Shown: positions 1-12,722, counted from the stretch's first letter. The stretch is DNA of 64,000 nt from Hybos culiciformis (GCA_964007475.1 OZ023273.1:42657525-42721524), one strand, 5' to 3'. Notes: generated by a model not told the origin, from the letters alone. Program-made: numbers and translations.

Positions 1-1482
1 CACAAAAAAAATTTTACATTCTTGTTGGATTTATTTTTACAACTTTTGGTATATTTTATTTTTTTTATTTGTAACTATTTTTACCTTAATCTGGAAATGA
101 AATCTCTTTTAATACCTCCTACAATTCTATATGCCTTTTTTTATTTATTTTATTTTTTTTTTGAAAAATGTTTTTGAGATTCTAGTTTTGCAAATCATCA
201 CTTTAACTTATTTAATTTTATTTGGTTCATATGTTCTTATATGAGAAAGTTTTTTTCTGAGATGTTAAATGCACAGAAAAAAAATTAATTCTAAAAGAAA
301 TGCATATCATAGATGTACAGATATTTAAAAAATTTAGCTTTCAAAATTAAATACAAACTAAACTAAAAATCTCACAGAGTTCTAAGAAGCTAGTTTGCAG
401 TATTTGAGAGATTCCAATAAGTATCTTTATTTATTAAAGATTTAGGCTTAATATCAAGATAATGTAGCATGATTAAGCGATAAAAAAATTTGTATTACTT
501 GTTTTTTTTTCAGTGCATAAGCACATAGATTATATACATACAAAAAAAAAACAGAAGTTTGCTAAACTTTTGATGAAATGTATATATAAAAATTCCCAAG
601 AAAATGATTGTTAAAAAGAATCATACATGTACATTGTACACACAGTACACATGTATATATGTACATAATATATACTCTATACATAATCTAGAATAAAAAT
701 AGAAAAAATTATACATATAAATAATACAAAAAGTGTAGATATTTTCTCAAGATTATTAATAGCAATCATAAAACTTCAAATTTGACTGAAATGTGTTACT
801 ACAATTACGATACGTTATTTTTATTCCTTATCGCAGAAAAACTCTAAAATGATACAAAAAAAAAAGGAAAAACTGTGAACATTATTTAACCCAAATCGAA
901 ATATCGTTCATTTGAAAAGATTAATAAAATAAATAAGTCGAATATTTTAGGAATATGTAAGAACCGATCCGATCTAATTTAAATTAATGATGTGAAAAAA
1001 TATAAAAGTAATGTTTAGTTATGTTTTCAAATTCGTATTTGTTTTTATTAATTTAAGAGAAGCCATCATTATAAATAATCAATCAGCGAAAATGTTTAGT
1101 ACAATATTAGAGTTCAAATCTAAGTTACAAATAATGTATGTAGATAAGTGCATCATGTACAAGTTTTACTATCAAAAAGGTAATAAAACTGTTTCTGTTT
1201 TGAAAATGAAACTTATTTGTCCCTGTTTTTAAAAATAATAAAATTTTAAAAAACAACTTGACGTTCCAAATTTTATGAAATGAAGATTGACTTTGAACCA
1301 GCACACTAATTTTGCCGTGGTGTGGTGTGGTAAATTCAATTTTAAATTAAAAATTATAAACATCCCTAAATCGATTTTAATTATATATTATTATAGCTAC
1401 CTTATATTATTTCAAAATATACTTTTAAAACAATAATTTCAATACTTTGTAATGTGTTTATTTTTTCTTTGGAGTACAAACA
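1..1482. other. AT-rich intergenic sequence
   Basis: No gene is supported here. The stretch is AT-rich with A and T homopolymers. An imperfect palindromic patch of alternating TACA/TGTA motifs lies at about 626-670. A 73-codon open frame at 1011-1232 has no recognisable domain and is of a length expected by chance at this base composition. Confidence 0.6.
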
Positions 1483-1485
1483 TAA

Positions 1486-1953
1486 CACTGGCCTACACTC
1501 ATTTTGGTGCCTAAGATTTTAGACCTGATTTTGGGTATATTTTGTGAGCTGATACAAGAAAACTAGTCACATTTTTCATATCAGCTCTTGTTCATGATTG
1601 CCAATTTCAATACCAAAGTATACAGAATACAAGCGAATTACCGTGTCATTAATCAGTTTCCGTTGATCTTTCATTATATACTCACCGCATATGTAACAAA
1701 ACATATCAGGATCGTTAATGCAACTTCTTGACTTACTTGCCATCATAAATTTATACGATTAATGTCATAAAAGTAGTTATAACATGGAGTGATTTTGAAT
1801 AAAACCATAAAAAATTTGAAATAAGAATTGTAGGTAAACCAGAGCTGTCAGCTGACATCTAGTGGCAGCAATGTAGTTCATACTAACTACTTTACCGACT
1901 ACAGATGCGAACAGAGCTGCACCAATACAAACATTTTTTTTTGTAGGCCAGTG
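1486..1953. mobile_element. Harbinger-like MITE with TAA target duplication
   Basis: The element starts CACTGGCCTACA and ends with the exact reverse complement TGTAGGCCAGTG, giving 12-bp terminal inverted repeats 468 bp apart. TAA lies immediately outside both ends (1483-1485 and 1954-1956). A 3-bp TWA target duplication is characteristic of the PIF/Harbinger superfamily, so I infer a non-autonomous Harbinger-like element. No DDE transposase is present. A small minus-strand reading frame with a CxxC motif occupies the middle. The TIR is short and a 3-bp duplication can occur by chance, so the superfamily is less certain than the element itself. Confidence 0.7.
1576..1746 (-). pseudogene. 56-codon CxxC reading frame inside the MITE
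   Basis: This complete short frame (two in-frame ATGs, then 54 residues and TGA) reads with an N-terminal segment SKSRSCINDPDMFCYICGEY followed by QRKLINDTVIRLYSVYFGI. From memory, this matches the beginning of a family of uncharacterised arthropod proteins that start with a Cys-Asn-Asp-Pro-Asp...Phe-Cys-Tyr-Ile-Cys-Gly pattern and continue with a Tyr-Phe-Gly segment and then a second metal-binding part. Here the frame stops just where that second part would begin. It therefore looks like a captured or residual first exon, not a full gene. Both Cys residues of the CYIC pair are intact. It lies wholly between the MITE's inverted repeats. No function is assigned. The family resemblance is recollection and needs a search. 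Confidence 0.45.
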
Positions 1954-1956
1954 TAA

Positions 1957-4900
1957 TCGAATAACTATATCTATTTATAAAGATTCTAAATTTATGTATA
2001 AATTTTATAATATATGTATCGTATGTTATTCCACTATTAAACACTCAAAAATAATAATTAAATTCAAAAGTATTAAATATTAGTTTATTAATTTATAAAT
2101 AAATAACGCAGGTTTATTATAACAAATTGATAATTTTTGTATTATACGTAAACTTATATTTAAGAAACTGTGAAGTATCTTTTAAATTATTTTTAAGTTC
2201 AAAAAATTTATGAAGAAGAGTTTTTATCCGCACCGGTCTGACGTGCTAAACTTTTTCTAGCTAAATTCAAACCAGGTTCTGATTTATTACGGGAAATAAT
2301 TTTACAAGTTTTATTTTCTAAATTATTTTATGAATATTTGAAAAGAAAAATAATAATTAATTATTTTTGTTTTAATTTCCATAAAATTATTAGCTTTTTT
2401 ATGTGTACATATAATTTTATACGTAGAATCATAGAACTTAATGTTGATTATTTAATTATATGAATTCAAATTTGAAATATAAATATAAATTCAAATCCGC
2501 TTCACATTTTAATCTATACAAAAACAAAATATAAAAATGTACTTTCTTTTTCTATTTGAAAATTTTGTCGGTGAATAAAATTATATTCTTTGGCCTTCAA
2601 TATATCGATATTTCAATAAAGTAAATTATTTTTGTCACTCCGTAATATAATCGATTATAAAGAATTTATACTTAATGTGCCTTCAGGTGAAAAATTAAAC
2701 ATTATAATCCTAACATTGTGATTAAACAAGAAAAACAAAAATTTAAACTCCATTATATATTATTACAATGTATAATTATATAATATTACATAATGTAGTA
2801 TGTTGTATATAAATATTTGTTTGGAAACACCCAATAATAATAAAAATATAGTTTTTCTTTTTTTATTTTTCATCCTTAAGGCAATTAAAAATATTACTGT
2901 TTTAATAAAATTAATATTTATGTATTTTTGATTTGACTGTATGTTTCATCATACTTCAATGCTCTTTATGTTCTATTTCTCTATTTCATATATGTACGTA
3001 TAAGCTTAATGCGAATTATTGGAAAATAATAATTTTAAATCTCACAATCAAATTATCACATTTACGTTATTAGTATAAAAAGAAACAAAAACAAAAAATA
3101 GAATGAAAATTTTGCCATGGGAATGAAGCATATACATATATTTAATATAGAATTTCACATGTTCGTTATGTTTAGTGATGTCTTATGTATAAAGTAGATT
3201 TGTGTTACATTCAAGTTCAAATTTAAATAAAAATAAAATAAACTTAAATTTTATTCAAATTTTTTTTAACATTATTTTCTTAACCATTATTTAGTATGAA
3301 AAGTTTTCTACCTGTAGGGTGTTAGCAAATTCTAGTAACATACTATAGTGATGGTCACATCATGAGATACAAAAACGAAAATTATATTAAAGCCAGGAAA
3401 TTAGAACAAATTGATAAAATTTCAAGCGGATATCAGTTGAAAACAGTTTTCTAAGGACAACCTATTCTAGGAGGAATACTACAAAAATACAATATGGATT
3501 TATATTATATAGTTAAATCATAAATGTGTATACACATATTTTCTTTACTGAAATAAATTAAGATTTTTTGACTTCTTCCTGTAGAAAAATAGATATAAAA
3601 TAGTATAGAAATAGACTGAAAATTATGCAAGTGGTATGCAGATAAATTTTGTATAAAATACAAAATTTTGTAATAAATTTTCTAACAGGAAAAATGGTTT
3701 TAAAGTTATATGGTATATATAAAATAAAGTAAAGCTCATTGAAGCTTAATTATTCAGCACTTTAAATTGTTTTTGTTTTTTTTTTTTAATTGTCATAATT
3801 GAAAACATACTTTCTTGAAAAACGATGAAAAATTTAGTATGTAATTATGCTGTTATGCTGTTGTGGTGGAAGTTGAAATTATTTAACAACTAAAATGTTT
3901 AATAAAAGTTTAAATTTATTTTTGTTTTTCACCTAACAACATGGGAATTTGAAGCTTTTTCATTTAAACTATATATAAAAATTTTTAGTTTTTTTTTTTT
4001 TTTTTTTTCATTTAAAGTTAAAGTTTTTTTTTTTTCTATTCCACTTTTGGGAATTGCTTTTCATTTTTAAATGAAAATTAAATTTTCCCAAAAGAAAATT
4101 TTTTCAAGCAGAAAAATCATTTCGGGTTAAATGCTTTTTTTTTATTTTTCAAATACAAGAGAATATTGAAAATTTAACATGTGTGAAAATGATAGTTGGT
4201 TTGAATTAATTTTTGATTTACCTTATTTTGAGTTCAATAATGGTGAAGAATTTAAATTTTTTTTTTCTCTATTTTTTGTTTTGCTTTAAAGAATAATAAA
4301 ATAGGTGTTAATTCGTTATTTATTTCAAAAATTTTTTTTTGTTTTCCGGACAGATATGAAATATAGCTTTTGGCGCCAGGTTGCCATTTTATTCGAAAAA
4401 AAAAATTAATTTATGTTCATTGCTTGAAACAACGTTGAAATTTCTTATTTGCTTAGTTGAAGAACAAAAGCTATATTTTGGTAATTCATTTTGATATAAT
4501 TATGTTAGAATATTTAGCAATAGTGACTTTAAAGTGGAAAATCTTCGAACTTTCTGCAGTTAACGCCTTATTTTTTTTTTTGAAAGTAACGATAACGAAA
4601 AACATATTTCAGATAAATATATAAGATGAAGAATTTATATAAAATTTTTTAATTTCTTAATTTTCTTAATTTTCTGCATTAAATTAATTCTAAATTATCG
4701 ATGGTTGGAAGCATAACGTGAGATTTCTCAAATAAATCCTATAGATTTAAAAAGTTTTTTATGTCTCAAAACAAAATATCATTCAAATGAATATAATAAT
4801 AAATGTATATTTCCATATATGAATTAGAAAATATTAGGAAAAATTTCCAATGGTTTTAATGGTCAACGAGGTTTTTCTGTTTTGGTAATATGTAAAATTT

Positions 4901-5870
4901 TATAATATTTTTCAATTCATAACTTTTATATAATGACCACATATCTGATTAGAGTACAAATTTCATTTATTTTGTTCTTTACTTATACATATAACGAACG
5001 CAAATTGATAGGTAATTTTGGTGTTATAAAAATGAAGGAAACTGAAATAGTTTTATGAAAGGACTAATTTTATTCAAAAAAAAAAAATTGTTAGCTACAC
5101 CAAACGAATTATTTACTATTTACACCATCTTTATTAGCATACTGATTAAATATAAACCTGGTGAACGGCTCAGAAAGAGATGATTTCGCAAAGTATGATT
5201 AAAAGTCAATAAAACTTTAAGTGGAAGTCTTATGTCGTCTTATTTAGTATTGAATAAAGGAGCTATTGAGATGCCACAAAACTGAAATAGAAATATTTTG
5301 CTCTACCGCCCTTATAAATAAACCAATAAGTCCAAGAGAAATTATGTTAAAAGATTTTTCAAGTTTGGTGCTAAATAGCCGAAAAAAATAAGGTTACGCC
5401 AAATATTTTCCTAGGTTGAACTGTTGTAGGTGTAGGAACAAGTTACGTAAAAATTTACAACTAAGTGAGCCGGCCAGAATTTTTTTAATGTTTTTATTTT
5501 ATTGGAATTGAAAAGAAACATTTTCTTTATACATTTTTACATACAAAAAAAAAGTTTTTAAGTCAACCTCGGAACATAAAATTCTTAATTATAAGAAATA
5601 TAGTTAGTCTAGTATTAGTATGGATTCTTTTTGTGATAACAACAGTTTACTCTCATCTGAAAACTGAAAACTAATTATCTGTATCTATATATGTATATGT
5701 CATAAAATATTTAGTTAGTATGAATTTTTTTTAAATAAATCAGGCTCATACATAGAATGGTATTTTAGATAAAATTTTAATTATCTATTCATACTTATGA
5801 AGTATTTTTAGTGAATGCATAATTAATAAGCATGACTAAAATTCATTATATAATTGTCATTAACCCCATA
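1957..5870. other. AT-rich intergenic sequence
   Basis: I see no gene. There are long T runs around 3780-4030. A slightly less AT-rich patch at 5150-5470 has no open frame or repeat structure that I can recognise, and may be decayed mobile DNA. Confidence 0.55.
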
Positions 5871-6431
5871 ATGTAGTACAATGGTTCCCAACCTTTTGAA
5901 ATATTTGAACCCCTTGATAATGATTTGAATCTTTACGTACCCCTAAAAAAGAGTGCATACAGGTTATAACAAACGGAATAAAAAATTTTAACGCACGTTG
6001 TGATTATAGATACGCCTCGCTTTGTTAGCACCAAAATTGATACATCATTGTTTCAAAATCACTGCGAGTTATTTCTCAAGTCAATGGGTTCATCTTTTGC
6101 GTTATCATTATCAGTGTCAACAATCTTGTCTAATGAAATTGTGAAGGCGTTTCTAAGCCAATTATCGACATTAAAAGTTGGAGGAATGATACCATCAACA
6201 TTTTTTTTTAAGATTTCGTTATGAGTTTTAATATACTTATTTAAAATATACACAATTATACACAATTCACAAAATTTTGGATAGAAAATTAGATTTCGAA
6301 ATTATGTGTAAGCCGTAAAAAGGATATACATATATTTTTTTCAATGCAAACAGTTCCACGTATCTCTCAGAATTGGTTAACGTACCCCCAAGGGGTCCAT
6401 GGACCCCAGGTTGGGAATCTCTGATGTAGTA
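5871..6431. mobile_element. hAT deletion derivative with perfect 8-bp target duplication
   Basis: The element proper runs 5879-6423 (545 bp). Its ends are CAATGGTTCCCAACCT and, reverse-complemented, CAGAGATTCCCAACCT, a typical hAT terminal inverted repeat. The octamer ATGTAGTA flanks it exactly on both sides (5871-5878 and 6424-6431), the duplication length expected of hAT transposition. Just inside the TIRs the sequence is rich in CCCC/GGGG (ACCCCTTG at the left, GGGGTCCATGGACCCC at the right), a pattern seen in Charlie/ZBED-type hAT ends. A remnant of the transposase lies on the minus strand. The perfect duplication implies a fairly recent insertion. Confidence 0.9.
6059..6265 (-). pseudogene. 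hAT (ZBED/Charlie-type) transposase remnant
   Basis: The minus-strand frame reads ...NVDNWLRNAFTISLDKIVD...KDEPIDLRNNSQ and then meets stop codons. The pattern W-x-R-N-x-F followed by an acidic stretch and then E-x-I-D-L-R resembles the segment just before the C-terminal dimerisation domain in ZBED5/FAM200-like hAT transposases. The DDE catalytic core and the downstream dimerisation domain are missing, so it cannot act. It lies within the element bounded by the hAT TIRs, which supports the assignment. The opposite-strand frame at 6000-6224 is its shadow. Confidence 0.6.
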
Positions 6432-8590
6432 GTATCTTTTATAATTGTTAATTTAATTTTTTATAGTAAAATGAGTTATGGTTTAATGTTATTATGACAT
6501 ATACCTATACAAAATATAAAATCAGAATAGAGCTTTAACGCCTTTAACCAGAATAAGTTCAATTATATGTCTACAAAATGGAAATGCGATCTATATCAAT
6601 TTTAACTTCTCTATGACAACGTTTTTTGACTTTTGAACACCAATTCAAAAAATGATAAAATAGTTCTTTGACACTCTTTGACATAAATAAAAATAAAAAA
6701 ATGCTAAAAAAAAAGGTATAAATCGCTTCATTATAATAAGTTTGATATTATATTTGACGCCATTAAAATAAAATTTTAAGAATTCAAATAAAATTAGTTT
6801 GTTATTATTTCAATAAATTTTATTTTATTAATTTATTATTAATATTATCTTCTTATTTAAATTTAATCCTGAAATTTTAGTTGAATCGAAATTATACAGA
6901 TATTTTTTTAATTGAACTTATTAATGTCAAGTAAAAAAGAAAATTGATCCATGTTGCAGCAAATCAGGCTGAGGTTTTAATGATTTTTCAGTTTAAGTTA
7001 GTTACAAAAAAAAAAAATAATAATATTATGTATCCGAATTATGGGACATAAAAATAAAATTGATGTAATTTTCATATTTTACACACACGGGTTTATGAAA
7101 ATTGTAATAATGGTTTTTTATATTTTTTAAAAAATCAAAATTTTCATAAATTTATTATGAGCATACAATTAACATAATTGCTTTAATTTTAAAATTGTTA
7201 AACTTTAATTTTATTCAACTCACATAATTACTATAATACTCGAAACAATGTTAAAGTTTTAATTGCAATGCAGTCAAATCATAAAGAACATTATACTATA
7301 TAAATTTTAATGTTTTTTTTTTTTTTGTAATTTAAAATGAAATGAATAATATTTATATATTATTTTTGGTACATACACACATTTAAAATAACGACAAATG
7401 TGTAATTTAAATATCAAAATATACTTATATATTTATATTTTACATTATTTTGATACACACATATAATTTCCTTCCGTAATCACAAAGAAAAACGGAATAA
7501 TTAACTTAAATTGTTTTTTTTTTTTTAATTAATTTATAAAATGAAAATTCTTATATGAAATATAATTTTGATCCATTCTGGTCATATGTAATATGTAATA
7601 AAAAAATAAATATAAAATAAAGTAAATAAATAGAGCGAAAGAATGGTGCAGTTCAAATTCAGGCCTTCAATGTATTTATATTCGTTATGCTTTTTAGGGG
7701 AATATTATTTTATTCATTATTATATTATGCTATAAGAAGTAGATATTTCAATGAGTTATATTTAATTTACAAAAATTTATTAATTAGAAAAAAAAAATTT
7801 CTGAGTCATCCTACTTTAAAAACTTTGAACTTGCAAAAATTCAAGGATTTCTCTTTCCATATTATTGTAAGTTTATAAAAGCATATATACTATTTATGCA
7901 GATTATAAGTTTTATTATTATTAATATTACTTTTATGTTGAAGATTTTTATTTTATTTTATTTATTATTATAATTTATTTTGTCTATAAAAATTTTTCTA
8001 TTGAATTGAAAATGAAAAAATAAAATTAATTTAATGACTCATGCTTACGACATTAATCAATGTCAATAATCTTTCTTCTTTTAGATCAACGTTATTTTTT
8101 AAAAATCAATAAAAGTTGTAAATAATATTCTGAAATTTGGTACATTAGGTATTCTATCATAAGTTCGAGAGTTTGTAAAGGAATAAAAATATTATTTGAT
8201 GAGCTTCTTCACTATAACGATACCATAAAAAAATTTAATAAAATACTCGGAAGAATATTAAAAATAGTATATAGAACAATTGGGATATTTAAAATCATAA
8301 AGCAAAAATAATTTAAAACAAAAATTACAATCGAATGCTGGTCGTAGCATTGAAGTCTTTTTCTTAAATTTGAATTTTAAAACTATCTAAAAACTAACTA
8401 TGTTTTAATTTATTCACAAAAGCTATGTCGAAATTTCTTCATGTAACTATAAATTAAAAATTAGTAACAATATATCACATTCCTAAAGAACATTTTTTGA
8501 AAATATTTGAAATTGATGTTAATATGTGATCTGGAATAAAAGAAATGAATTCTTTGATGCATTTTAAAACATATTTAATCAGGTATTTCA
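6432..8590. other. AT-rich intergenic sequence
   Basis: No gene, RNA gene or repeat with definable ends was recognised. A/T homopolymers are frequent (for example around 7310 and 7510). A 63-codon frame at 7687-7878 is unsupported. Confidence 0.55.
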
Positions 8591-8592
8591 CA

Positions 8593-8998
8593 CTGAAAAA
8601 CAGATAGCTGCGACAGCTATATTTTCTGTATATTTTTTACTATATAGTTAAATTTGAACTAGTGAAGGGCGTTTTAGAAAAATTTTCTATTTTGTCATAG
8701 CAAGGAAAAATTGCTAATAGTTTTACTTTTAAATATGCGGAAACTCATATTCTATAAAAAAATTTATTTTTTGTTATTAATTTTCGCTAGAAAAAACAAT
8801 GAAAATTACAATTTTCGGGTAGCAAATTTTGCTATAATTCATTTGCTATATATTTTTGGACGAGTTATTATGTATTTAATAATAAACACGCAAGATTTTC
8901 AGCACACGATTTCAGAAAATATTGCAGTTTTAGTTATAATTTTATAGCTGGTTCTTATAGCTGATTTTCCAACGAGTTTTTCTTTCAGTGCATTTCTC
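8593..8998. mobile_element. MITE with CTGAAAAA ends, copy 1
   Basis: The left end reads CTGAAAAACAGATAGC. The right end, reverse-complemented, reads CTGAAAGAAAAACTCG and continues into AAAATCAGCTATAA. A second, shorter copy at 51231-51352 shares both ends, including the AACAGATAG motif near the left terminus and TTATAGCTGATTTT near the right. Copy 2 is flanked by TA on both sides. This copy has CA and TG at the same positions, which could be a mutated TA duplication. A Tc1/mariner-type MITE is a reasonable inference but not proven. The sequence inside has no transposase frame. Confidence 0.5.
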
Positions 8999-9000
8999 AG

Positions 9001-9958
9001 AATAGATACTGAAGAAAGGACATTTAGAACAAAATATTATTCTAATAAAACAAGATTTTTTAAGCAAAGGAATTGTTTTATTTTGCTTTTAAAATACGAT
9101 AACACTATAAAATTACGATTTTTATTAAATAGTTGGATGAAAATGGAAAATTCAAAATGATAGAATCAATAAATTTATTTATTTATTTTTCTTTTTTGTT
9201 GGCAGATAACATTGACAAATGGTTTATTATCCTGTACAGTTTTTTTTTATTATTATTATTGAATATTATTTTGTAAATAGAATTTAGTTAACATTTGGTT
9301 TGACTAATGAACAAAACAAAAGCAGACGTTTTACCCATCAATCAGTTTTCCATTTTTTTTTTTATTTCCTATTTTGCTACAATACATATATGGTGAGAGA
9401 AGAATTTCAGAATAGCAAAAAAAAAATAAAAAATTAAAAACAAAAGACGATTAAAGTTTTAAAATTTTTTTTTTTTTTTGTATTACTGAATTTTCTTTTC
9501 ACTTATCTTAAAATACTTTATCCTTATTCAGACGAAGATAAATTATAAGAGGCGTTAAATATTTAGAAAATATGTAGAGAAAAAAAAATTGATATAAAAA
9601 TATGTATTAAATTTGTTTTTCTTTCATAAAAAAAAAAAAAAAGTTGTTTTGACAGAAATATCATTTTCATATTGAAGACAGGAAAATTTTAAATATACAA
9701 CTATAAAAAATTACAAAATTTACTTTAAATTGAATAAAATATATGTACATTAAATTATTTTGATGCTTTTAATGCATAAAATAGCCAAAAAAAACTAGAC
9801 AGGCGTTATGTTTCTTGAATCTCGAAACTGTTTTAAATCATAGTATTAACTTTTTCCAGATTCAGATAAAGCATTATAAAATGAGTCACAACATTGATAA
9901 GTTTGCTGATCAATAAAACAATCCAATTAATTAACTTGTGAAAAATGATGATAAGCAA
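9001..9958. other. AT-rich intergenic sequence before the gap
   Basis: I see no gene here. The stretch contains poly(T) and poly(A) runs at about 9350, 9465 and 9625. Confidence 0.55.
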
Positions 9959-10158
9959 NNNNNNNNNNNNNNNNNNNNNNNNNNNNNNNNNNNNNNNNNN
10001 NNNNNNNNNNNNNNNNNNNNNNNNNNNNNNNNNNNNNNNNNNNNNNNNNNNNNNNNNNNNNNNNNNNNNNNNNNNNNNNNNNNNNNNNNNNNNNNNNNNN
10101 NNNNNNNNNNNNNNNNNNNNNNNNNNNNNNNNNNNNNNNNNNNNNNNNNNNNNNNNNN
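9959..10158. other. Assembly gap of exactly 200 N
   Basis: All 200 positions are N, a conventional scaffolding gap size, so true length is unknown. The sequence resumes with TGTCTGTCTGG, which hints at a short tetranucleotide repeat at the break. Reading frames crossing the Ns are artefacts. Confidence 0.98.
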
Positions 10159-11428
10159 TGTCTGTCTGGTAAATATATATATTTTTTTTCTTCTTTTTAA
10201 ATTCGGAAAAGAATTTTATTAAGTTCAAACAAACTTCTTTTACTAATAAAATAAAAATGGAATAAATTAGTCTTTTATATAAGTTAAAAAGTAAATTAAT
10301 AAAAGTAATAAAAAAAAAAAGATATTAGTTTTTCTAGCTTTCTTGACCTGAAGCTAGAAATGAGTAATGTTTGCAGATTATCAATCAATTTTTAGCCGCC
10401 AAATAATTTCTCACTTTGATATGGAAACTAATCTATAATATATTTGTATATCTATATATACCAAAATATGGTATAATGATAATAATTTTCTTTCTAATTT
10501 TCAACTTGTTATATCTGTGCCTAAAAATTGGCAATTTATAAAAATTATGTACACTAAATGTAAATAAATTTTTGTTCACCCAATGCCAAGAATTAGGTTT
10601 TCTTTGCTTGTACATACTTTGTAAATGTATATTTAAAAAAAAAACAAGAAAAATAAAATATATCTTTTGATAAATCTATCGTGGGTGTAAGGTCATTCAA
10701 TGTACAAAAAAAATAAATACATAAAAATGACATTCCATTAGAAAAAATAAATAAATAAATAAATGTGACAAGCTAATATTTCACCGAGTCTTTTTATATA
10801 AATGTCTTGAACATATTACAAAAAAAAAATTGAATGACAGATAAATTCATAGAATCAAAATACATAGTTCACTATTTTTTTTTCCATTTTTTTTTTTTCT
10901 ATATTATGATGATGCTAAATAATATTAAAGGATTAAAAAGAGAAAAAATATTGTTATTTGCCCTCATTTTATGATTGTAAAAGACAGAAAAAAGAAATCT
11001 CTTTGGACTAGCTTAAAATAAAAAAAAAATTAAATATGAAAAAAAAAAAAATACTGTTGTGTAATAAAAATGTATTTAAAAAGCTCCCTTTTAAAATTAA
11101 TTTGTGGTCAGATGAGAGATTTCATTTTAATTGCACTTCTATATAGAAAAAATAAAACTAAGTAATTAAACCTTTTGATATTTGAACCCTTATGGTTTTA
11201 TTTTTCTGATTTTATTCCCATTAAAATTATTCTGGTAAAAGAGAATGATTTCAAAATCAAAACAAAATTTGTTTATTTATTTATTTATCTATTTCTTATC
11301 AATCTGCAGGACATGTCCCGGAGCAGGTCTTTCAATAAAAAATATAAATTAGTAAAATTAAAGCAAAATAGAAATAGTTAATAAACAGGGTACTAAATGA
11401 ACTTTGATTCATAAATTCTTTTTTTTAA
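10159..11428. other. AT-rich sequence after the gap
   Basis: No gene is supported. There is a short (AAAT)n-like run near 10750 and long A runs near 11040. A good 3' splice-like site (ATCTGCAG) at 11303-11310 is followed by a 22-codon frame beginning MSRSRSFNKKYK that soon stops. It may belong with the decayed coding-like segment just downstream. Confidence 0.45.
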
Positions 11429-11779
11429 AAGCCATTCTCTGAAAAATTTAAATCAAGCAAAGAGCCAGTTAAATTACATCAAACAAAAATATATAGAAGT
11501 TTATTAAATCACGAAAAGGCACATTCAGCAGAGATACAGATTTTAGTCCAGATCTAGATATTCTGAAGGATACTAAATTTAGAAGCTTTCAGCAGTTAAT
11601 ATTAGATGTCATAGTATCATACATCGTAACGTACAACGACGATTTGAGCAAAGGTCCAAGTCAATCAGACTACATTAACCTGCAATCCATTTATGTAGAT
11701 AACATAAGAAAGCATCGATACAATTGAAGCAAATTCGAGCTTAGATCTGCTGAGTGACTCGTACAAAGTTTTCTCTTAA
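11429..11779 (+). pseudogene. Decayed protein-like reading frame, unidentified
   Basis: Three overlapping open segments, readable only with frame changes, have non-repetitive, protein-like composition that contrasts with the AT-biased frames around them. The first (11429-11557) includes KEPVKLHQTKIYRSLLNHEK. The second (about 11514-11727) includes FRSFQQLILDVIVSYIV and then DYINLQSIYVDNIRKHR. The third (11717-11779) includes DTIEANSSLDLLSDSYKVFS. The first and third share a frame, so one shift out and one shift back would join them. I do not recognise the family. It could be a pseudogene exon, a transposon gag-like relic or a chance run. GC content here is visibly higher than in the flanks. 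Confidence 0.3.
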
Positions 11780-12504
11780 AGAAATCATAATGCAACAAAA
11801 TTTAGAAAACGAGATAATTTATTTATCAGAATTTATGAAAAATCTTATAACAACCCTACTCATATTAACCCTTTTAAAATCCGCATTTCATTAATTCTTT
11901 TTTTTTTTTTCAAACTTATCTCTATTTTACAAGATATAGTTTTTATCCAACCTATATTTTAAATTTCATAGGTAACATCAAAGAATTTTCACTGATTTAA
12001 ATTAAAATTTTTCTTAATCCAAATATTTTCTAATATTTAGCGATTATAACACTATATACATAAGGATCTTGAATAAAGTGAAATCATTATGTTAATGAAT
12101 TTTTTGATAGAATTTTTAAATTTTAAGGACAATGTTTTCCGTAAGAAAATGATAGGTAGAAATTATTATTATGTTAATTTTATGCGAACTACATTTTTTT
12201 TTTTTTTTTGGTAATATTTATAAATTAAATAAAATTGGGTTAAATTTTAAATATCTTCTTCATCTTTTCGTTATTCTCTTTATCGTTATGAATACTTATA
12301 CATAATATTCTTTCAAGAACATTAAATTGACTTGAATTTTCCTTGAATAAATAATTTATCTTAAAAAATTTATTGCACAATAATTTATCACAAAGTTTAC
12401 TATTTGAATATATAATTTTTTACTATTTTTTATTTATTTTATTTAAAAAATAATAATGGATAAATGGATCTTCAGTAAATATACATGAATTTTTGAATAA
12501 AATA
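11780..12504. other. AT-rich intergenic sequence
   Basis: No gene or element with ends was seen. Poly(T) runs occur at about 11898 and 12193. Confidence 0.55.
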
Positions 12505-12722
12505 TATTTTTATATTAAGCATGCTTTAGACCTCCTACGAAAGCGAAAAAAAAAAACTGTTTTCGTTAATAACTTGTACAATGTAAAAAGTTTTGTCCGG
12601 AAATTTTGTCAATTCATAACAGATAAATTAATTCATAATTTATTAAATACTAGTCGAAATACCCGGCTTCGCACGGTAGTCCCAAACTTATATTAATATC
12701 AAAACGCGTTAATCCAGATTTC

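Noticed and set aside
1011..1232. 73-codon frame
   Set aside because: Low-complexity composition and no supporting signals.
6000..6224. Plus-strand frame in the hAT element
   Set aside because: Opposite-strand shadow of the transposase remnant.
9833..10228. Frames running through the N gap
   Set aside because: Artefact of translating unknown bases.
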